NCBI GenBank assembly: GCA_947034885.2
Contig: OX344758.2
Coordinates: 13,853,067 to 13,917,066, forward strand
DNA from: Thuidium tamariscinum
Lineage: Eukaryota; Streptophyta; Bryopsida; Hypnales; Thuidiaceae
Reading direction: 5' to 3'
Length of the DNA: 64,000 nt
Position 1 is the first letter of the stretch. Every line of letters starts with the position of its first letter. Shown piece by piece: positions 38,153 to 49,295 of the stretch. A program made the translations under genes and the position numbers. The notes beneath the pieces are model-generated. The model made no database searches, was not told where the DNA came from, and saw only the letters and a list, made by a program, of their open reading frames with translations.

Positions 38153-39543
38153 CGCACTGCTATTCTTAGGGTATGAGCTGCCCGCTGCCCCTACTCGCTT
38201 CAATTCTGAGCTTTGATAAATGAGCAGGGGTTTTGACCCCGTCAGTCCTTGGGAGTGGATAAGCTTATTGAAGGTAAGTTATTACCATTTACCAAATACC
38301 AATAACTTGAAGGTGCAGCGTTTGGGAAGTTCTTTTTAATTTTTTTGAGCTTCGTAAACAATTAGGCAAACTTCGGAACATGTCTAGAATTTTCTTAAAT
38401 GTACAACAATTTTTGAAAATTTGAGGAAATTTTATTGTTGCCAATTCTAAATATTAAAATATTATTCTTGAGAAAATCTAAAAAAACAAACATACAAATA
38501 GAAAAAAAATCAATCCATTCAAAGAAAAGTGTCAAAAAATTAGAAAAAAAAAAGTTTCCAAATCTAATAAATTTGAATCAAGCTCAAGTACAAACTTTTG
38601 GTGATTTTCTACAATTTTTTTAACTCAAAATAGAAGCTTTATCAAGTTTTTATATTTGTTTTTTGTTGATGTTTTCTATTAGCAACCCACTTTTTTTCAT
38701 TCCCACTAATTAACTTTGAACTAACTCTGAATTCTACTTGAATATAAGGGAGGTATATGCTTGTGAATGGAATTGGTCACTTGCATCATATACTAAACAA
38801 TAGTTTTGTTATAATAGAAGTGATTTGGCCTATACCATACAGGTAAAATTCAACATTTAAAACTAGATTATGACTTTTAAATTGATTTACACATATAATA
38901 AAACAACAATGATCACTGAAAAGATTAACACAAATTGGAAACACACATATAACATGTCACAACAAGTCATAGGTGCCTTTACCAATTTGTTTAATCAATT
39001 GATCATATAATGTTCAAAATAACTACAATTTTCAACTTTCTTTTGCCAAAACAATGCGATAATTACATGAAAGGGTCTTTCCATTTGTTACTATTATTGA
39101 TAACAATAATAATAATAATAATAACAATATGATGACCTTGGAAACTTGGACTTGGCATTATAGTCCAATATCTTGAAGCCTAGGATCACACTTCTACCAT
39201 ATTCACAAGAGTTCTTCTTCTTTTGTCTAAGTTGAAAACATAAAAGAGAGCAAACAATTGGCTTAAATTAGCCCTTCAATGTTATAGATGACCTTGTATC
39301 TTATTCTGATGTCAAATAATCAATTATTATTTTAATAATTTAAAGTTTACTCCAAACATGTAGTAGAAGATTTGGTCATGAAGACATCCTGCATCAATTT
39401 CTATTATACTACTTCTAAAAATCAACATTTGCATTAATTTCTGCATCAAATAGAAATGCACTAATTTTTTACTATTTTTTTTTTTTATGTAGTAAAAAAT
39501 AGACATTTATTTTGAAATGGTACCATAAGAGTTTTCTTGGCAA
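38153..39543. other. Intergenic stretch
   Basis: No gene. 38320-38640 is a dispersed repeat: the run around TTGAGAAAATCTAAAAAAAC recurs, diverged, at 49560-49800. A short ATA microsatellite lies at 39107-39127. Confidence 0.5.
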
Positions 39544-39811
39544 TGTTAGGAGACTGCGAGTTCCCAAACTATGAGAACTCATTGAAACTTGTCCCAATAA
39601 CTAATCTGTTGTGATTTGATGTGGCAGAGAGACTACCACATCAAATTTTATTTTTTTTAATTTAAAATTTTATTTTTTTTATTTAATTTTTTCAAAATTT
39701 CAAAATTTCAACTTTTTTTAACTTTTTTTTAATTTGACCACCAGTGGCTAGTTCACAAATTGGGAAACGGGATTGAAACAGTCTCTTAGGACCCTAAAAA
39801 AACCTCTTATG
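39544..39811. mobile_element. MITE family G, copy 4 (diverged)
   Basis: The left end GTTAGGAGACTGCGAGTTCC and right end CTTATG (reverse CATAAGAGG) fit the family, with the internal GATGTGGCAGAGAGACTACC and AAACGGGATTGAAACAGTCT stretches conserved against the copies at 12056 and 52917. Non-coding. Confidence 0.55.
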
Positions 39812-40185
39812 AATTTTGGCCTCACAATCTTTCCAAAAGAAGGATTGCACTTCAACTCATACATTTCAACCTTCTATTAATAACAAACAAAATGCAAAAT
39901 AGTACTACCATATGTTTTAGAATCGGAGCATCCTCTTCATTTAAATGAATTCTTCAAAGTTTTTGTTTATCTTGTTTTTTTAAAATATATGAATTTCCTA
40001 TAGAAAATAATCAAACTACATTGATCAAATAATTAAGTTGCCTCATTCTAAAAAAGTTATCACTTTGCAAGCCAATGAAGTCAACAAATATTTCTAAAAA
40101 TATTTTCATTTGATCACAAGGAGTTTCATGAGTTCCAATTGGAACAATGTCTGATTCAAAAGTAGCACATTATTGTACAATAGGA

Positions 40186-40540
40186 TTAGAGGTACCCATT
40201 ATTAACTAGCACCCCATCAACAATCAATAGGGTACCTTATTTCCAATCAGGTGTGTGGCATTGTACTTTTTTAAGGTTTGATCCAATAAGTTAATGATAT
40301 ATAAGTGAACAAGAAAGTAGGAAGTAGTGAGTGGGAAAATGGTTCTTGAATGTTCAAAATCGGATGACTTTAAATGTTAGTCATGGATCAAGTCCAACTT
40401 TTGCCTTTCAAAATTCATAGTAACTTCAATTCAAGAGACAAAATTATCAAAAAAATTGCAATCCTTATCATTTTTGTTAATGCACCACTAAAAATATTTG
40501 TTTTGCTTTGCACTACCCTAGATCATGTCTAGCCCCTAAA
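40186..40540. mobile_element. Family TA-3 MITE, decayed partial copy
   Basis: Contains AGAGGTACCCATTATTAAC at the left, then AAAGTAGGAAGTAGTGAGTG and ATTATCAAAAAAATTGCAAT, which match family TA-3 elements at 43860-44550 and 47547-47969. The ends cannot be fixed. Confidence 0.5.
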
Positions 40541-41083
40541 AGCCCAAGGAATTAGGACCAAACACAAATGTGTTATAAAATATAAGTTCTATAACTTTTT
40601 TGAAGTTAGTATCAAAGACGATAATGTGAAGCACAAAGTGTAAAAATTATCTATACCGTCAAAATTATAAAATTATTTTAAGATTCTCTATAAATGAATC
40701 TCATAGATATAACTTCAAAAATTCACCAAAAATATAATTTCTATATTTAATAATTGATTTTTTTAGTAGTCAAAATTGTGGTTTCTATTAAATTGTGAAA
40801 AAAATAATGCAAAAGATTTAGTAATGAGAGCATCAACACTTTCTTTAAATAGTAAGTTTTTCAACGCTAGGCAATTTAAAACACTTTGGCTATTTCTCTT
40901 ATAAATTTTGTTTGACCTTACCGATCTTAGTTTTGAATAAAAATGTTGAAAGACAACCTAACTTTTTTCAGAACTGAAAAAAATTTGAATAAAGCTTTTT
41001 TCTGCCTAAAAATACTATCCAAAGTTGGACAATGACCAAAAAATGGTCGCTTGAGTGCATAGGGGCTAAGTGTGCTTATTTAA

Positions 41084-41995
41084 CCCCTAAAGGACCATTG
41101 TCCCGAGGGACAAAATGGATTTTGGGCAAGTTTCTATGACTTCAATTTTTGGTGAAACCTTTTGAAACTTTCTCACAAGATAGAAAAATTGATTAGCTCT
41201 GTGGGAATGTAATTTTTATTTCAATTGGTGACCAAGAGAAAAAGTTATACTACAAAAAGCCCAAATTTTCATTCGGCGAGTAGAATTTTTTTCTTGTAAA
41301 AAGTCAAAAAGAAATTTAATTTCTGAAATAATATATTTTTGCCTCCATGTGAAGCTGTAATTCATTCTATTTGGACTTATAATGAGAAAATTATGGACAA
41401 TCTTGTTTTTTGGGCAATCTAAACAATTTCTTGAAAAAATAACCTATAGGATTCATTTCTAAATGCAATTTTCACAATTTAAGAAAAAAAGTGTTGGACA
41501 ATGTTATATTTACTTACTAGAACAATCTCACCATTGGGGTTATTTTATTTAAATTCCATCTTAGAGTTATTAACCATTTAGTATTTCTTTCAATCTTGGA
41601 CCTACATCTACTTAACAAAATTTTAAAGAATGAAAATCAAGTGTTTTTTGTGTGAAATTTTTTTCGTAGACTTTCAACTTAAATTTTTAACACAAAATAT
41701 CATAAATTCAAGGTCTATAGTGCAAATTGTTTTTACAAATGCTAGTCACAGTCATCTAAAATTGCAAACCACAATTCAAAAAAACTTATATTTCCAACTT
41801 TGAATGCTCATATCTTCCAATCTATATAGTCAAACTTTATGAAATTGTTACCGCATGATCTCAATCAAGTTAAGTACAAGATCCAACGGTTAGATTCTTA
41901 AAGTTTTGTTTTGTTTTGTTTTCTTGAATGAATATAACAAAAATGGCAGTTTTGAGAGGTTTTTGACCAAAGAAAAGGCCTTGTTCCTTTAGGGG
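41084..41995. mobile_element. TTAA-flanked (piggyBac-like) element, 912 bp
   Basis: TTAA on both sides (41080-41083 and 41996-41999). The ends CCCCTAAAGGACCA and, reversed, CCCCTAAAGGAACA match over 12 of 14. The interior has no long ORF, so it is non-autonomous. Confidence 0.8.
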
Positions 41996-42049
41996 TTAAT
42001 CAGTTATACATACCTCTATAGTAACTAGAAATATTTATATGCAGGATGT

Positions 42050-42296
42050 TAAATCCTACCAACAAAGGTGGGCCCAACGGGATAAAACTCAAGTTACCTG
42101 AGGATAAAAATAAAAGCCCCCTATTTTGTGCCGTGTTTTTGGTTATGTTCTTGATTCCACCTATCTAATTGGGGGTCTTTGGTTGCAAATATGAATTCAG
42201 AATTTGCAAAAAGAAATTTATGTAAGAAATAAAAAAATTCAGCGCTTACCCCTGGGTAAATCCAATTTGTTGGGCCTAGACTTTGATGGTAGGAAT
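42050..42296. mobile_element. MITE with shared AATTTGGGGTCT core (family K), ends type 1, copy 1
   Basis: The left AAATCCTACCAACAAAGGTG continues GGCCCAAC and pairs loosely with the reversed right end (ATTCCTACCATCAAAGTCTA, then GGCCCAACAA). The core TGGTTGCAAATATGAATTCA is shared with four other elements nearby. It abuts the TA-1 MITE that begins at 42299. Confidence 0.6.
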
Positions 42297-42298
42297 TA

Positions 42299-42569
42299 AG
42301 GCGAGTACACCTAAAGTGCTACTTTTTGGTACTCTGCCTAGTAACCATTACTGGTCTGATCAAATTTTCATGTAGTCTTCTTGGCAAGTGAAAGCACAAT
42401 CCAATGCACCAAAAAACGCAACATTTGGATACAGTATGCAAAAGTTATTAAGGTTCAAAGTCTGTTTCTAAAAGCGCTCTAGCCAAATAGGTACATAATG
42501 GAGTTCAGAAATGTACAGCAACTATAGATGGCAGTTTTAGGTGAGGTGCAATTTTAGGTGTACCCACCT
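42299..42569. mobile_element. MITE family TA-1, copy 2
   Basis: TA flanks at 42297-42298 and 42570-42571; ends AGGCGAGTACACCTAAAGTG and, reversed, AGGTGGGTACACCTAAAATT. The interior keeps CTTCTTGGCAAGTGAAAGCA and GCACCAAAAAACGCA. It is more diverged than copies 1 and 3. Confidence 0.85.
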
Positions 42570-42576
42570 TAACATC

Positions 42577-42840
42577 CTCCTATTTATATAGGGCAGGGAG
42601 AACTGGCCCCCTCGCTCGTCCACTTGGATAAACGCTGTAATTTTTTATTTTTCACACAAATTTGTTTTGCAAATTTTGAATTCATATTTGTGATCAGAGA
42701 CCACAAATTAGCTAGGGGGCAAAGAAAGTAGAGGTGATCACGGCCCTAACTAGGAGCTTTTTGTTTTGATTGCACCTCTGGTAAAACATGGTAAGGCTGA
42801 GCGAGGGGACCAATCCACCCAGATCTTTATATAGAGCCGA
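42577..42840. mobile_element. Family K MITE, ends type 2, copy 1
   Basis: The left arm has TATTTATATAGGGCAGGGAG then GGCCCCCTCGCTCG; the right arm mirrors it with CGAGGGGACCAATCCACCCA. The core (reverse strand TGATCACAAATATGAATTCA) is that of family K, but the ends differ from those of the 42050, 48580 and 51965 elements. Confidence 0.6.
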
Positions 42841-43275
42841 ATGTTGAGAAATAAGTATAGGGCAACCGACCTAATTTCTCTAGTGTAGTTTTCTATGAAT
42901 TCCTTTGTAAATGGTAGGCAAATTATCATTCCCTGACTGACGGACGGGTTCAGTTAGTTACAAGACAGTTACTTCCCAATCAAATCAATCTCCTCGGTCC
43001 GTACTTAAGTTATTTAGGGTAGCCTCGCCTCGCCAGCTCTGGCCAACGAATCTCCGCAATCGACTAATTTACGAGCCCATGCTAAACTGGAGCGATAATC
43101 AGTAACTTGCTGTAGCGTTTGTTGGGCTCCATGCAGGTCAGATGCTCCCGTACTGGACGAGTTTGGAAAGAGCTCTGACGGACGAACCTTTGGAACTCAC
43201 TCAGAGTCGCCCTCTGTCAGATGGCTTTGGGCTTTTTTATTTGCATGGGGGGAGATCTGGCAGAGGCGGGTTTAA
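42841..43275. other. GC-richer non-coding patch
   Basis: A stretch with ACGGACG and CTCCTCGG motifs and no ORF of note. It resembles the start of the island at 53.5 kb in general style (GACGGACG, CCGTCCG). It might be a promoter remnant or another repeat; nothing firm. Confidence 0.35.
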
Positions 43276-43520
43276 CCCTTGAACGTCACACTGGGATGTT
43301 TTTCAGACCTTCGATTTTGGGAGACCGGGTTCATCAAACCTTATAATGTTTGCATCCGTATGATGGATTTCCACCCCCAAAAAAATGAGTCTGGATTGAT
43401 GAGGTTGCTGGCTATAGATCTATATGGTGAAGAATGCAATAATCAATTCAAATTCAAGTTATGTTGCATTTTTCAGAATAGACCCGCCTTCAGAGTTGTT
43501 TGGTTTGTGACGCTTAAGGA
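43276..43520. mobile_element. TTAA-flanked (piggyBac-like) MITE, 245 bp
   Basis: TTAA at 43272-43275 and 43521-43524; ends CCCTTGAACGTCACA and, reversed, TCCTTAAGCGTCACA. An 81-codon ORF (43279-43524) fills the element, but since it begins and ends inside the TIRs it is probably incidental. Confidence 0.82.
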
Positions 43521-43523
43521 TTA

Positions 43524-43840
43524 AGGTAGAAGGCTCTTAAATGGAGGGGTTTCTAAAATGGTGCCCTACCTTAAATGTACAACATTTGTACATGTTGCTT
43601 TTTCATAGCCTTTAGCAGTGTACATTTTAGCTAGGGCACCATTTTAGAGCCCTATGCCCTTTCAACTTCAAAATTTGATTACTAATTCCACAAAGCTTAG
43701 AAAAATATGAAACGACTTGGGTTTAATGTCAATACTACTTCTCTTTCAAGGAAAATTTACTCAAAAACATTTCAAACAAGTTTTCCCTCCCTGAAATCCT
43801 GTTTCAGCCCTTAAATGGTCCATTATAGGACCTCTTACCT
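43524..43840. mobile_element. MITE with TA target (family TA-2), copy 1
   Basis: TA flanks (43522-43523, 43841-43842); ends AGGTAGAAGGCTCTTAAATG and, reversed, AGGTAAGAGGTCCTATAATG. The interior includes ACATGTTGCTTTTTCATAGC and ATAGCCTTTAGCAGTGTACA, shared with the copy at 44749-45074. It directly abuts the preceding TTAA element. Confidence 0.85.
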
Positions 43841-43859
43841 TAGTTGATCTTGGATATCA

Positions 43860-44550
43860 AGGTAGAGGTACCCATAGTTGATCATTTAAGCAACTTTAAG
43901 ACTAATGTGCCTTGTGCCTTATGCCGATGCGACAATCAAAATTAAAGTAAAAGTAATTTTTTAATTTCTTAGAATAAAAAATAACTCAAAAATCCATAAC
44001 TTTCACACCATAGGTTGGAATGCCACGAAGCAAACCCCGTGCACCCCTCCTTGCCGAGAACTTTCCAACGGTACCAAACATGCAACCGGGAGACGCATGG
44101 TCTAGGAGATCTCAACGTGACAAACAAACAAAACAAAACAAAACAAACTACTTGTCTTAAGGTATAGATTGTGAGCAATATGACATAATTTAAGTGAAAT
44201 TTTTGTCACGCAAGAAGATAAGGAATACGGGGATTGCAAATTTTACAAAATTTTATTCCCAAAATTGAAATTATTGTGATTTTTGGAAGCCAAAAAGTTG
44301 TATGGACTAATAGCCAATATTGAGGCTCTTCCAATTCCATTCATAGACTAAATATTTTTCCACTCACTACTTCCTACTTTCTTGCTCACTACCTTGGGAC
44401 ATGCGGCATGATCTTATTGGGCCTAGCCTTAAAAAAGAGGATAAAATAGATTCCAAGCTTTGGTTGGAAATATGTTCTAGCCTTGATTGGAAATACATGC
44501 ACTCTATAGGTTGGGTATGGGTTTGTGGTGAGGAATGGATGATCCTACCT
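43860..44550. mobile_element. MITE family TA-3, 691 bp, copy 1
   Basis: Ends AGGTAGAGGTACCCATAGTT and, reversed, AGGTAGGATCATCCATTCC, with CA/TA flanks. The interior has TTGGAAGCCAAAAAGTTGTA and CACTCACTACTTCCTACTTT, and a central part (CCCCTCCTTGCCGAGAACTT) that is absent from the shorter copies. Confidence 0.72.
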
Positions 44551-44713
44551 TAGTTGGTTGTGAATATTAGTAGAGCCAACCATTCTTCAACATTCAATTG
44601 GCCTAAATTAATTGCCAAATTTTGAACCCTAAATTCTCAACTATTTTATGGGATGGATGGATTAATGAAGAATGAATAATCAATGTTTAAGAAATTAGTG
44701 AGACTTTATCTTA

Positions 44714-45411
44714 TGTAGAGCCATCCAAAACTAATCACTTAAGCGATGAGGTAGGAGATTCTAAAAGTGAGCAAACTATAAAATGGAGCACCTCCTTAAA
44801 TTTACATAGTTAGTACATGTTGCTTTTTAATAGCCTTTAGCAATGTACAAACTATATGCATTTTAGAAAGTGTTCTATTTTAAAGTCCTATGTCACTTCA
44901 ACTTCAAAATTTTATAACTCATTCTTCAATGCTAAAAAAAAATGAAACAACTTGTGTTTAATGTCAATTCTACTTGTCTTTTAAGGAAAGTTTTTCAAAA
45001 AAATATTTTCAAATGTTTCACCTCTCCAAAACTGAGGTCCAACCCTTAAATGCTCCATTTATGACCTCCTACCTTATTGCAATTTATTTTCTTGAGTAGA
45101 AAAATAGAAATCATCAAGATTACAAAATTTATAATAATTTTTTTCTCGAGACTAAAATTATAGAGAATCTTTGGAGCCAAAAGTTGGTCCAAATCAATAA
45201 TCAATGTGTGAAGTGTTTCATAATCATTCATTCAAAAACTTTTAGTTTGGCTATAAAAACCAAGGATAGGTGTCATGACATTAGTGATTGGAAGGTGACC
45301 TTGGAATCATCCATTGATGGTTGATTAAATTAGTCCTAGCCTTTGTTGAGTTTTTTAGGGATCCTATAGATTGTTGATGTCATTTCAATTAGTAATAGAT
45401 GGCTCCACCTT
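44714..45411. mobile_element. MITE family TA-3, copy 2, split by a family TA-2 insertion
   Basis: The left end GTAGAGCCATCCAAAACTAA and right end (reverse AGGTGGAGCCATCTATTAC) are one TIR pair. Family sequence runs 44714-44748, is interrupted by 44749-45074, and resumes 45075-45411 with TTTGGAGCCAAAAGTTGGTC. Confidence 0.65.
44749..45074. mobile_element. MITE family TA-2, copy 2, nested in TA-3
   Basis: Ends AGGTAGGAGATTCTAAAAG and, reversed, AGGTAGGAGGTCATAAATGG. The right flank is TA; the left reads TG. The interior matches 43524-43840 (ACATGTTGCTTTTTAATAGC, CTTCAACTTCAAAATTT). Confidence 0.78.
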
Positions 45412-45756
45412 ATATTAATTGAAGAAGAATGAAGATAAATTATATCATACATCAATGAAAAGAAGAAATAATACTCTATATAAATCATTAATATAGATAT
45501 TTTAGCGAAGTTATAGTTATTAAATTAATTTTGCTAACTAGGATTTTGTTATCATTGATTTGAGAACTTAGACTTATTTAAGATTTTGTTAAAATGACCA
45601 ACATTTAAGAAAATAGTAATTTTTAGATGTCCAATTGGACTTTGGCAAGGGATAGTTTTGGATTTTGAAAAACTATAACTCATGCTGAATTTGTGTGAAT
45701 TGAGGGTCTATTCAATTAAGGGCTCATACATAGCCTAAATGAATAGGCATGAATGA
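45412..45756. other. AT-rich spacer
   Basis: No gene or repeat that I can support between the split TA-3 copy and the CACTG foldback. Confidence 0.5.
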
Positions 45757-46020
45757 CACTGTGCTTCCAATGACGCTAGTATATGAGCATAGAAATGTGA
45801 GCTTGTGAGCCTTGAGCCTAAGTATAAGTAAGTATCCTACACTCATTGAAGGTGTTTATAGCATAAATACCTATAATATAGGTATTTAGAACATAGAGGC
45901 ACTATAACCATTGAAGTGTCTATAATATAGACACTTATACTATAGGTGTATAGAATTCTAGGCTCATAGGCTCACACTTTCTATGTTCATATACTAACAA
46001 TGATGACTATGCTTCCAGTG
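45757..46020. mobile_element. CACTG foldback element, 264 bp
   Basis: The left CACTGTGCTTCCAATGACGC continues TAGTATATGAGCATAGAAA and pairs with the right end read in reverse (CACTGGAAGCATAGTCATCA ... TAGTATATGAACATAGAAA). The middle is itself made of shorter inverted motifs (TGTCTATAATATAGACA). No TSD identified. Confidence 0.7.
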
Positions 46021-46414
46021 TTTTTGTTTTATATTGAAATTAGGACCTCCTCTTGCTCTACCATAAAGAAGCTACCATTCCGCCATGGAAGAGATAGAAC
46101 TATAATATTATTGGTTGATCAATAACCTGACCGAACATGCTCAAGACTACATATCTCCATTTAGAGTTGAAACTCTTTACTACCTATTGACAAAATAATT
46201 ATTTGTTTGTTTTTGTTTGCATTGAGATTGAGTAGTTCCAAATATAAGTAGTTATTTGGTTATTTGGTTAATTTATTTTGTAAGTGAAATAAGTGTAGTT
46301 TGTATAGCAAGGTCTAGTTGTTTTAGAGTTTTTATTTGTATAGTAATATATAAATGGAATACTATGTAGACATATACATTAGAAAGATTAGCATCTATTT
46401 TAAAAAATACTTAT
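46021..46414. other. AT-rich spacer
   Basis: No gene or repeat that I can support. The tandem GGTTATTTGGTTATTTGG near 46256 is a minor low-complexity motif. Confidence 0.5.
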
Positions 46415-46724
46415 ATGGCGAATTTTGTTAAAATGGCGGTATTCCTTATGCCATTTTTCAGACCCACGCTCTGAACTGAAAACTAATATCTAGAAATGGT
46501 ATAGATTTTAAAAATCTAGGACACTTGTAGATCTTCAAAATCTATGATACATTTAGATTTTAGACCGGATAGTGTAAAACATCTTGGATAGGTGTAGATT
46601 TCAAACATCTACAACACATGTAGATTTCAAAAATCTATGATTGTTTTAGATGTCAGACCACACAGTCTAAAGTGTCAAAAATGTCAAATTAATGGAATAC
46701 CGCCATTTCAACAAAATTCGCCAT
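46415..46724. mobile_element. MITE family T4, copy 3
   Basis: A 310-bp element with ends ATGGCGAATTTTGTTAAAAT and, reversed, ATGGCGAATTTTGTTGAAAT. TSD TTAT at 46411-46414 and 46725-46728. The interior is again a run of AGATTT/AAATCT palindromes with a TCAGACCACACAGTCTAAA palindrome. Confidence 0.92.
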
Positions 46725-47039
46725 TTATGCAAAAAATTCAAATGACAAAGTCATTAGACTATGCCTAAATCTTCAATAAAACCAAAGTGGGCTATTATGC
46801 CTTTCAAGCTTTCTCCCCTAAAGGAACTTAAGCTCATCATGTGTCTTCTATAACATTTTCTATTGTTCCCTGAATTCTAGTAGTTAAAGAAGAAGATGCA
46901 ATTTTTTTAACAAATATTCTACCTGTACGAATAGTAGAGGTCCAAAAACAACTTTGAAGATTTGAAAATTTCTTTCACAATGATTTTTCATATTGGAGTT
47001 ACTTTTTTTGTTCTTTACAATGGACCAATGTTGTTGTTG

Positions 47040-47300
47040 CCTAAACTATACTAATAGCTTCAATATAACAAGTGTGCCCTCTACTAATTCCATAGTCAAA
47101 ATAAAAGTGAAAATGATTTTGTAAAACTTCAACATTCAATAGCATCCTCCATTTACTTATATCTAAACACCATGAAACAAAGTCCATACCCCCCTCCTTG
47201 CAAAGGCCTTTCTAATGGTATGAAGACTATGACTTGAGAATGCATACTTAGTCCATGGCATCTCATTGTAAGAAAATAAAACACTTTTAACTTAAGGTAT
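47040..47300. mobile_element. Family TA-3 fragment
   Basis: The CCCTCCTTGCAAAGGCCTTT and GAGAATGCATACTTAGTCCA stretches match the central part of 43860-44550. Ends not found; probably part of an older TA-3 element. Confidence 0.5.
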
Positions 47301-47546
47301 GCTTTAAAGTAGAATTGTTTTGAATCCCATCATCCATCCAATTCTACCACCTACAAGATCTTCCCATTTCTGTCAATATCCCACCGAATACCACAATCTA
47401 AACAGTTCTTCATTATTATGACAATGGACTTGGAGAGTGGGCATGTTAGTCCATGTTTTAATAAAGGTCTACCCATGTTTCAACAACAGCTATTCATACT
47501 TTTACATTCTAGTTTTGAAAAATCATAGAAAATTCACTTCTTATTA

Positions 47547-47969
47547 AGGTAGAACCACCTATTCCTGATCAAGGACCTACATCCAACCTATAGGATGTGG
47601 CTATTTCCAACCAAGGCCAGAAGAGATTTACAATGAAAGCTTGGAATGTACTTTTACCCCATTTTCAAGGTTGGGACTAATAAGGTCATGACACATGTCC
47701 CAAAGTGTCATAAAGTGTATAGGAAGTACCGATTGGGAAAGTAGTCTTGACTATGATCCGAATTAGAAGACTCTAGACATTGGCTATGAGTTCGAAGCAC
47801 TTTTTGGCTTCTAAAAATCATAATAATTTCAGTTTTGGGAATAAAATTATGAAAAAATTGCAATCTCCATCTTTCTTATCTTGCTACATGTGAAAAATTT
47901 GCTTAGCCTCATATTCCTCAAGATCTGTTCCAGAATTGCTTAAGTGATCGGGTATAGGTGGTTCTACCT
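47547..47969. mobile_element. MITE family TA-3, copy 3 (423 bp, opposite orientation)
   Basis: TA flanks (47545-47546, 47970-47971); ends AGGTAGAACCACCTATTCCT and, reversed, AGGTAGAACCACCTATACCC, 17 of 20 identical. The interior is the reverse complement of much of 43860-44550 (TAGGAAGTACCGATTGGGAA, TTTTTGGCTTCTAAAAATCA). Confidence 0.85.
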
Positions 47970-48579
47970 TAGAGTGGCTTCATTCTTTTTGCAAATGACT
48001 TCTCTCAAACTTTTCTATCCTTGAAGAATGAAAGAGTTGATAAATAGCTTCTCTGAAGTATCTAGATAGCAAATCTGTATGTGAATAGGCTGATCTACCT
48101 TAATTATTCAGATATTTATCCATCTACTATGCAAATGACCCAACCAGACTATTTTTTTTTCCCATTCCTTTTTCCTCTTCTAATGAAAGAAAATTCATTG
48201 CCAACCCAAACACAATTGAACAAATCAACTGAACCCGCCCAAATTTATGGAGAAACGTAAAAATGGAAAAAAAAAAAAAGAATGGTTGGCTACAGTCTAG
48301 TCTTAATAATAATATGAGCTGCCTGGCTATCCAGGGACTGGTGGCTGAACAGGAAACCAGGGCGTGATTAATGATCAAGAGACCTTAATATTTTAATATA
48401 ATTTTAAAGCTAATTCCCGTCCTCGGCTCCTCCAATGAAGTGCCTTCTGGTGCCCCGAGATTTGATTTTGCAGTTGCATGTCGGTTTCTCAAATATGGTG
48501 GGCGGGTTACTGCTGGAGAGGCTCCCAAATTAGACACTGCACAGTAGGTGAGTGGCTATCCACTAACTCACGGAGGACA
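47970..48579. other. Intergenic stretch with a GC-richer end
   Basis: No gene. From about 48415 the sequence is GC-richer (CCTCGGCTCC, GGTGGGCGGG) and runs into the family K element; a 61-codon ORF (48478-48663) extends into the repeat and is judged incidental. Confidence 0.45.
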
Positions 48580-49275
48580 CTAAACCCGCCATTCGAAGTG
48601 GGGCCCGCAAGGCTGGATTTACCTCAGGGGAAAATGCAGGAAATTTTTATTTTTTGTAAATAATAATTTTTTTTCAAATTCAGAATTCAAATCAGTTACA
48701 ATCAGAGATCCCAAATTAGTCATGAGAGGTCTAGAACATACCCTATATATAGCAGAAAATAGGGGGCTTTTTATATACCTTTATCTTGAATAACTCCAAA
48801 ATTACCTTGTTGGATCCACTTCAAATGAAGGATTTAGAGCATCACCACCCGCTTGGCAAAATGCGGATGGTGCTTTGGTTGGCATTTTGCCATCCATCCA
48901 GTTTGCAAGGTGGACGCCCCACCCATGGCTTCGTAATGACAGGCTCAGTTTGAGTGATATGAGAGGTTAAAAATAAAATATAAGTACTGAAATTCAAGGC
49001 TATGAAGTGGTTTAGTTCCGAAGTTGCATCCCGAAGTTGCAGAAAGTCCACTACGAAGTTGTGGACAGTCGCATCATGTTTGTCCTACATTGTCTGCGGG
49101 CTGGCTAAGAGGTCGGAAGGTGGCTAGCAAAATGGGCCTGAAATGCCAGCCGATATGAGTTTGCAGGTTGGTTCAATGAACTAGCCATTCGAAATGTAGG
49201 ACGGGTGGGGCGAATTTGGGGGTCCCAACTAAGAAGTCATCTAAAATGCAAGACGGGTGGTGATGCTCTTAGTAT
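48580..49275. mobile_element. Family K MITE, ends type 1, copy 2, split by a TTA-flanked MITE
   Basis: The left CTAAACCCGCCATTCGAAGT continues GGGGCCCGC and pairs with the reversed right end (CTAAATCCTTCATTTGAAGT). The core GATCCCAAATTAGTCATGAG is that of family K. The right end GGATTTAG is split by the insertion at 48837-49268; the sister copy near 52.2 kb shows GGATTTAGTAT uninterrupted. Confidence 0.7.
48837..49268. mobile_element. PIF/Harbinger-like MITE with TTA target duplication
   Basis: A 432-bp element with ends GAGCATCACCACCCG and, reversed, GAGCATCACCACCCG, identical over 15 bases, and TTA on both sides (48834-48836 and 49269-49271). TTA target and GAGCATC-type ends are typical of PIF/Harbinger MITEs. 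Interior GC-richer than its surroundings; no coding evidence. Confidence 0.85.
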
Positions 49276-49295
49276 CCTACCTCACTCTCTCATAA

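Noticed and set aside
43279-43524. 81-codon ORF filling a TTAA element
   Set aside because: It begins and ends inside the inverted repeats of a 245-bp MITE and has no recognised domain; I take it as incidental.
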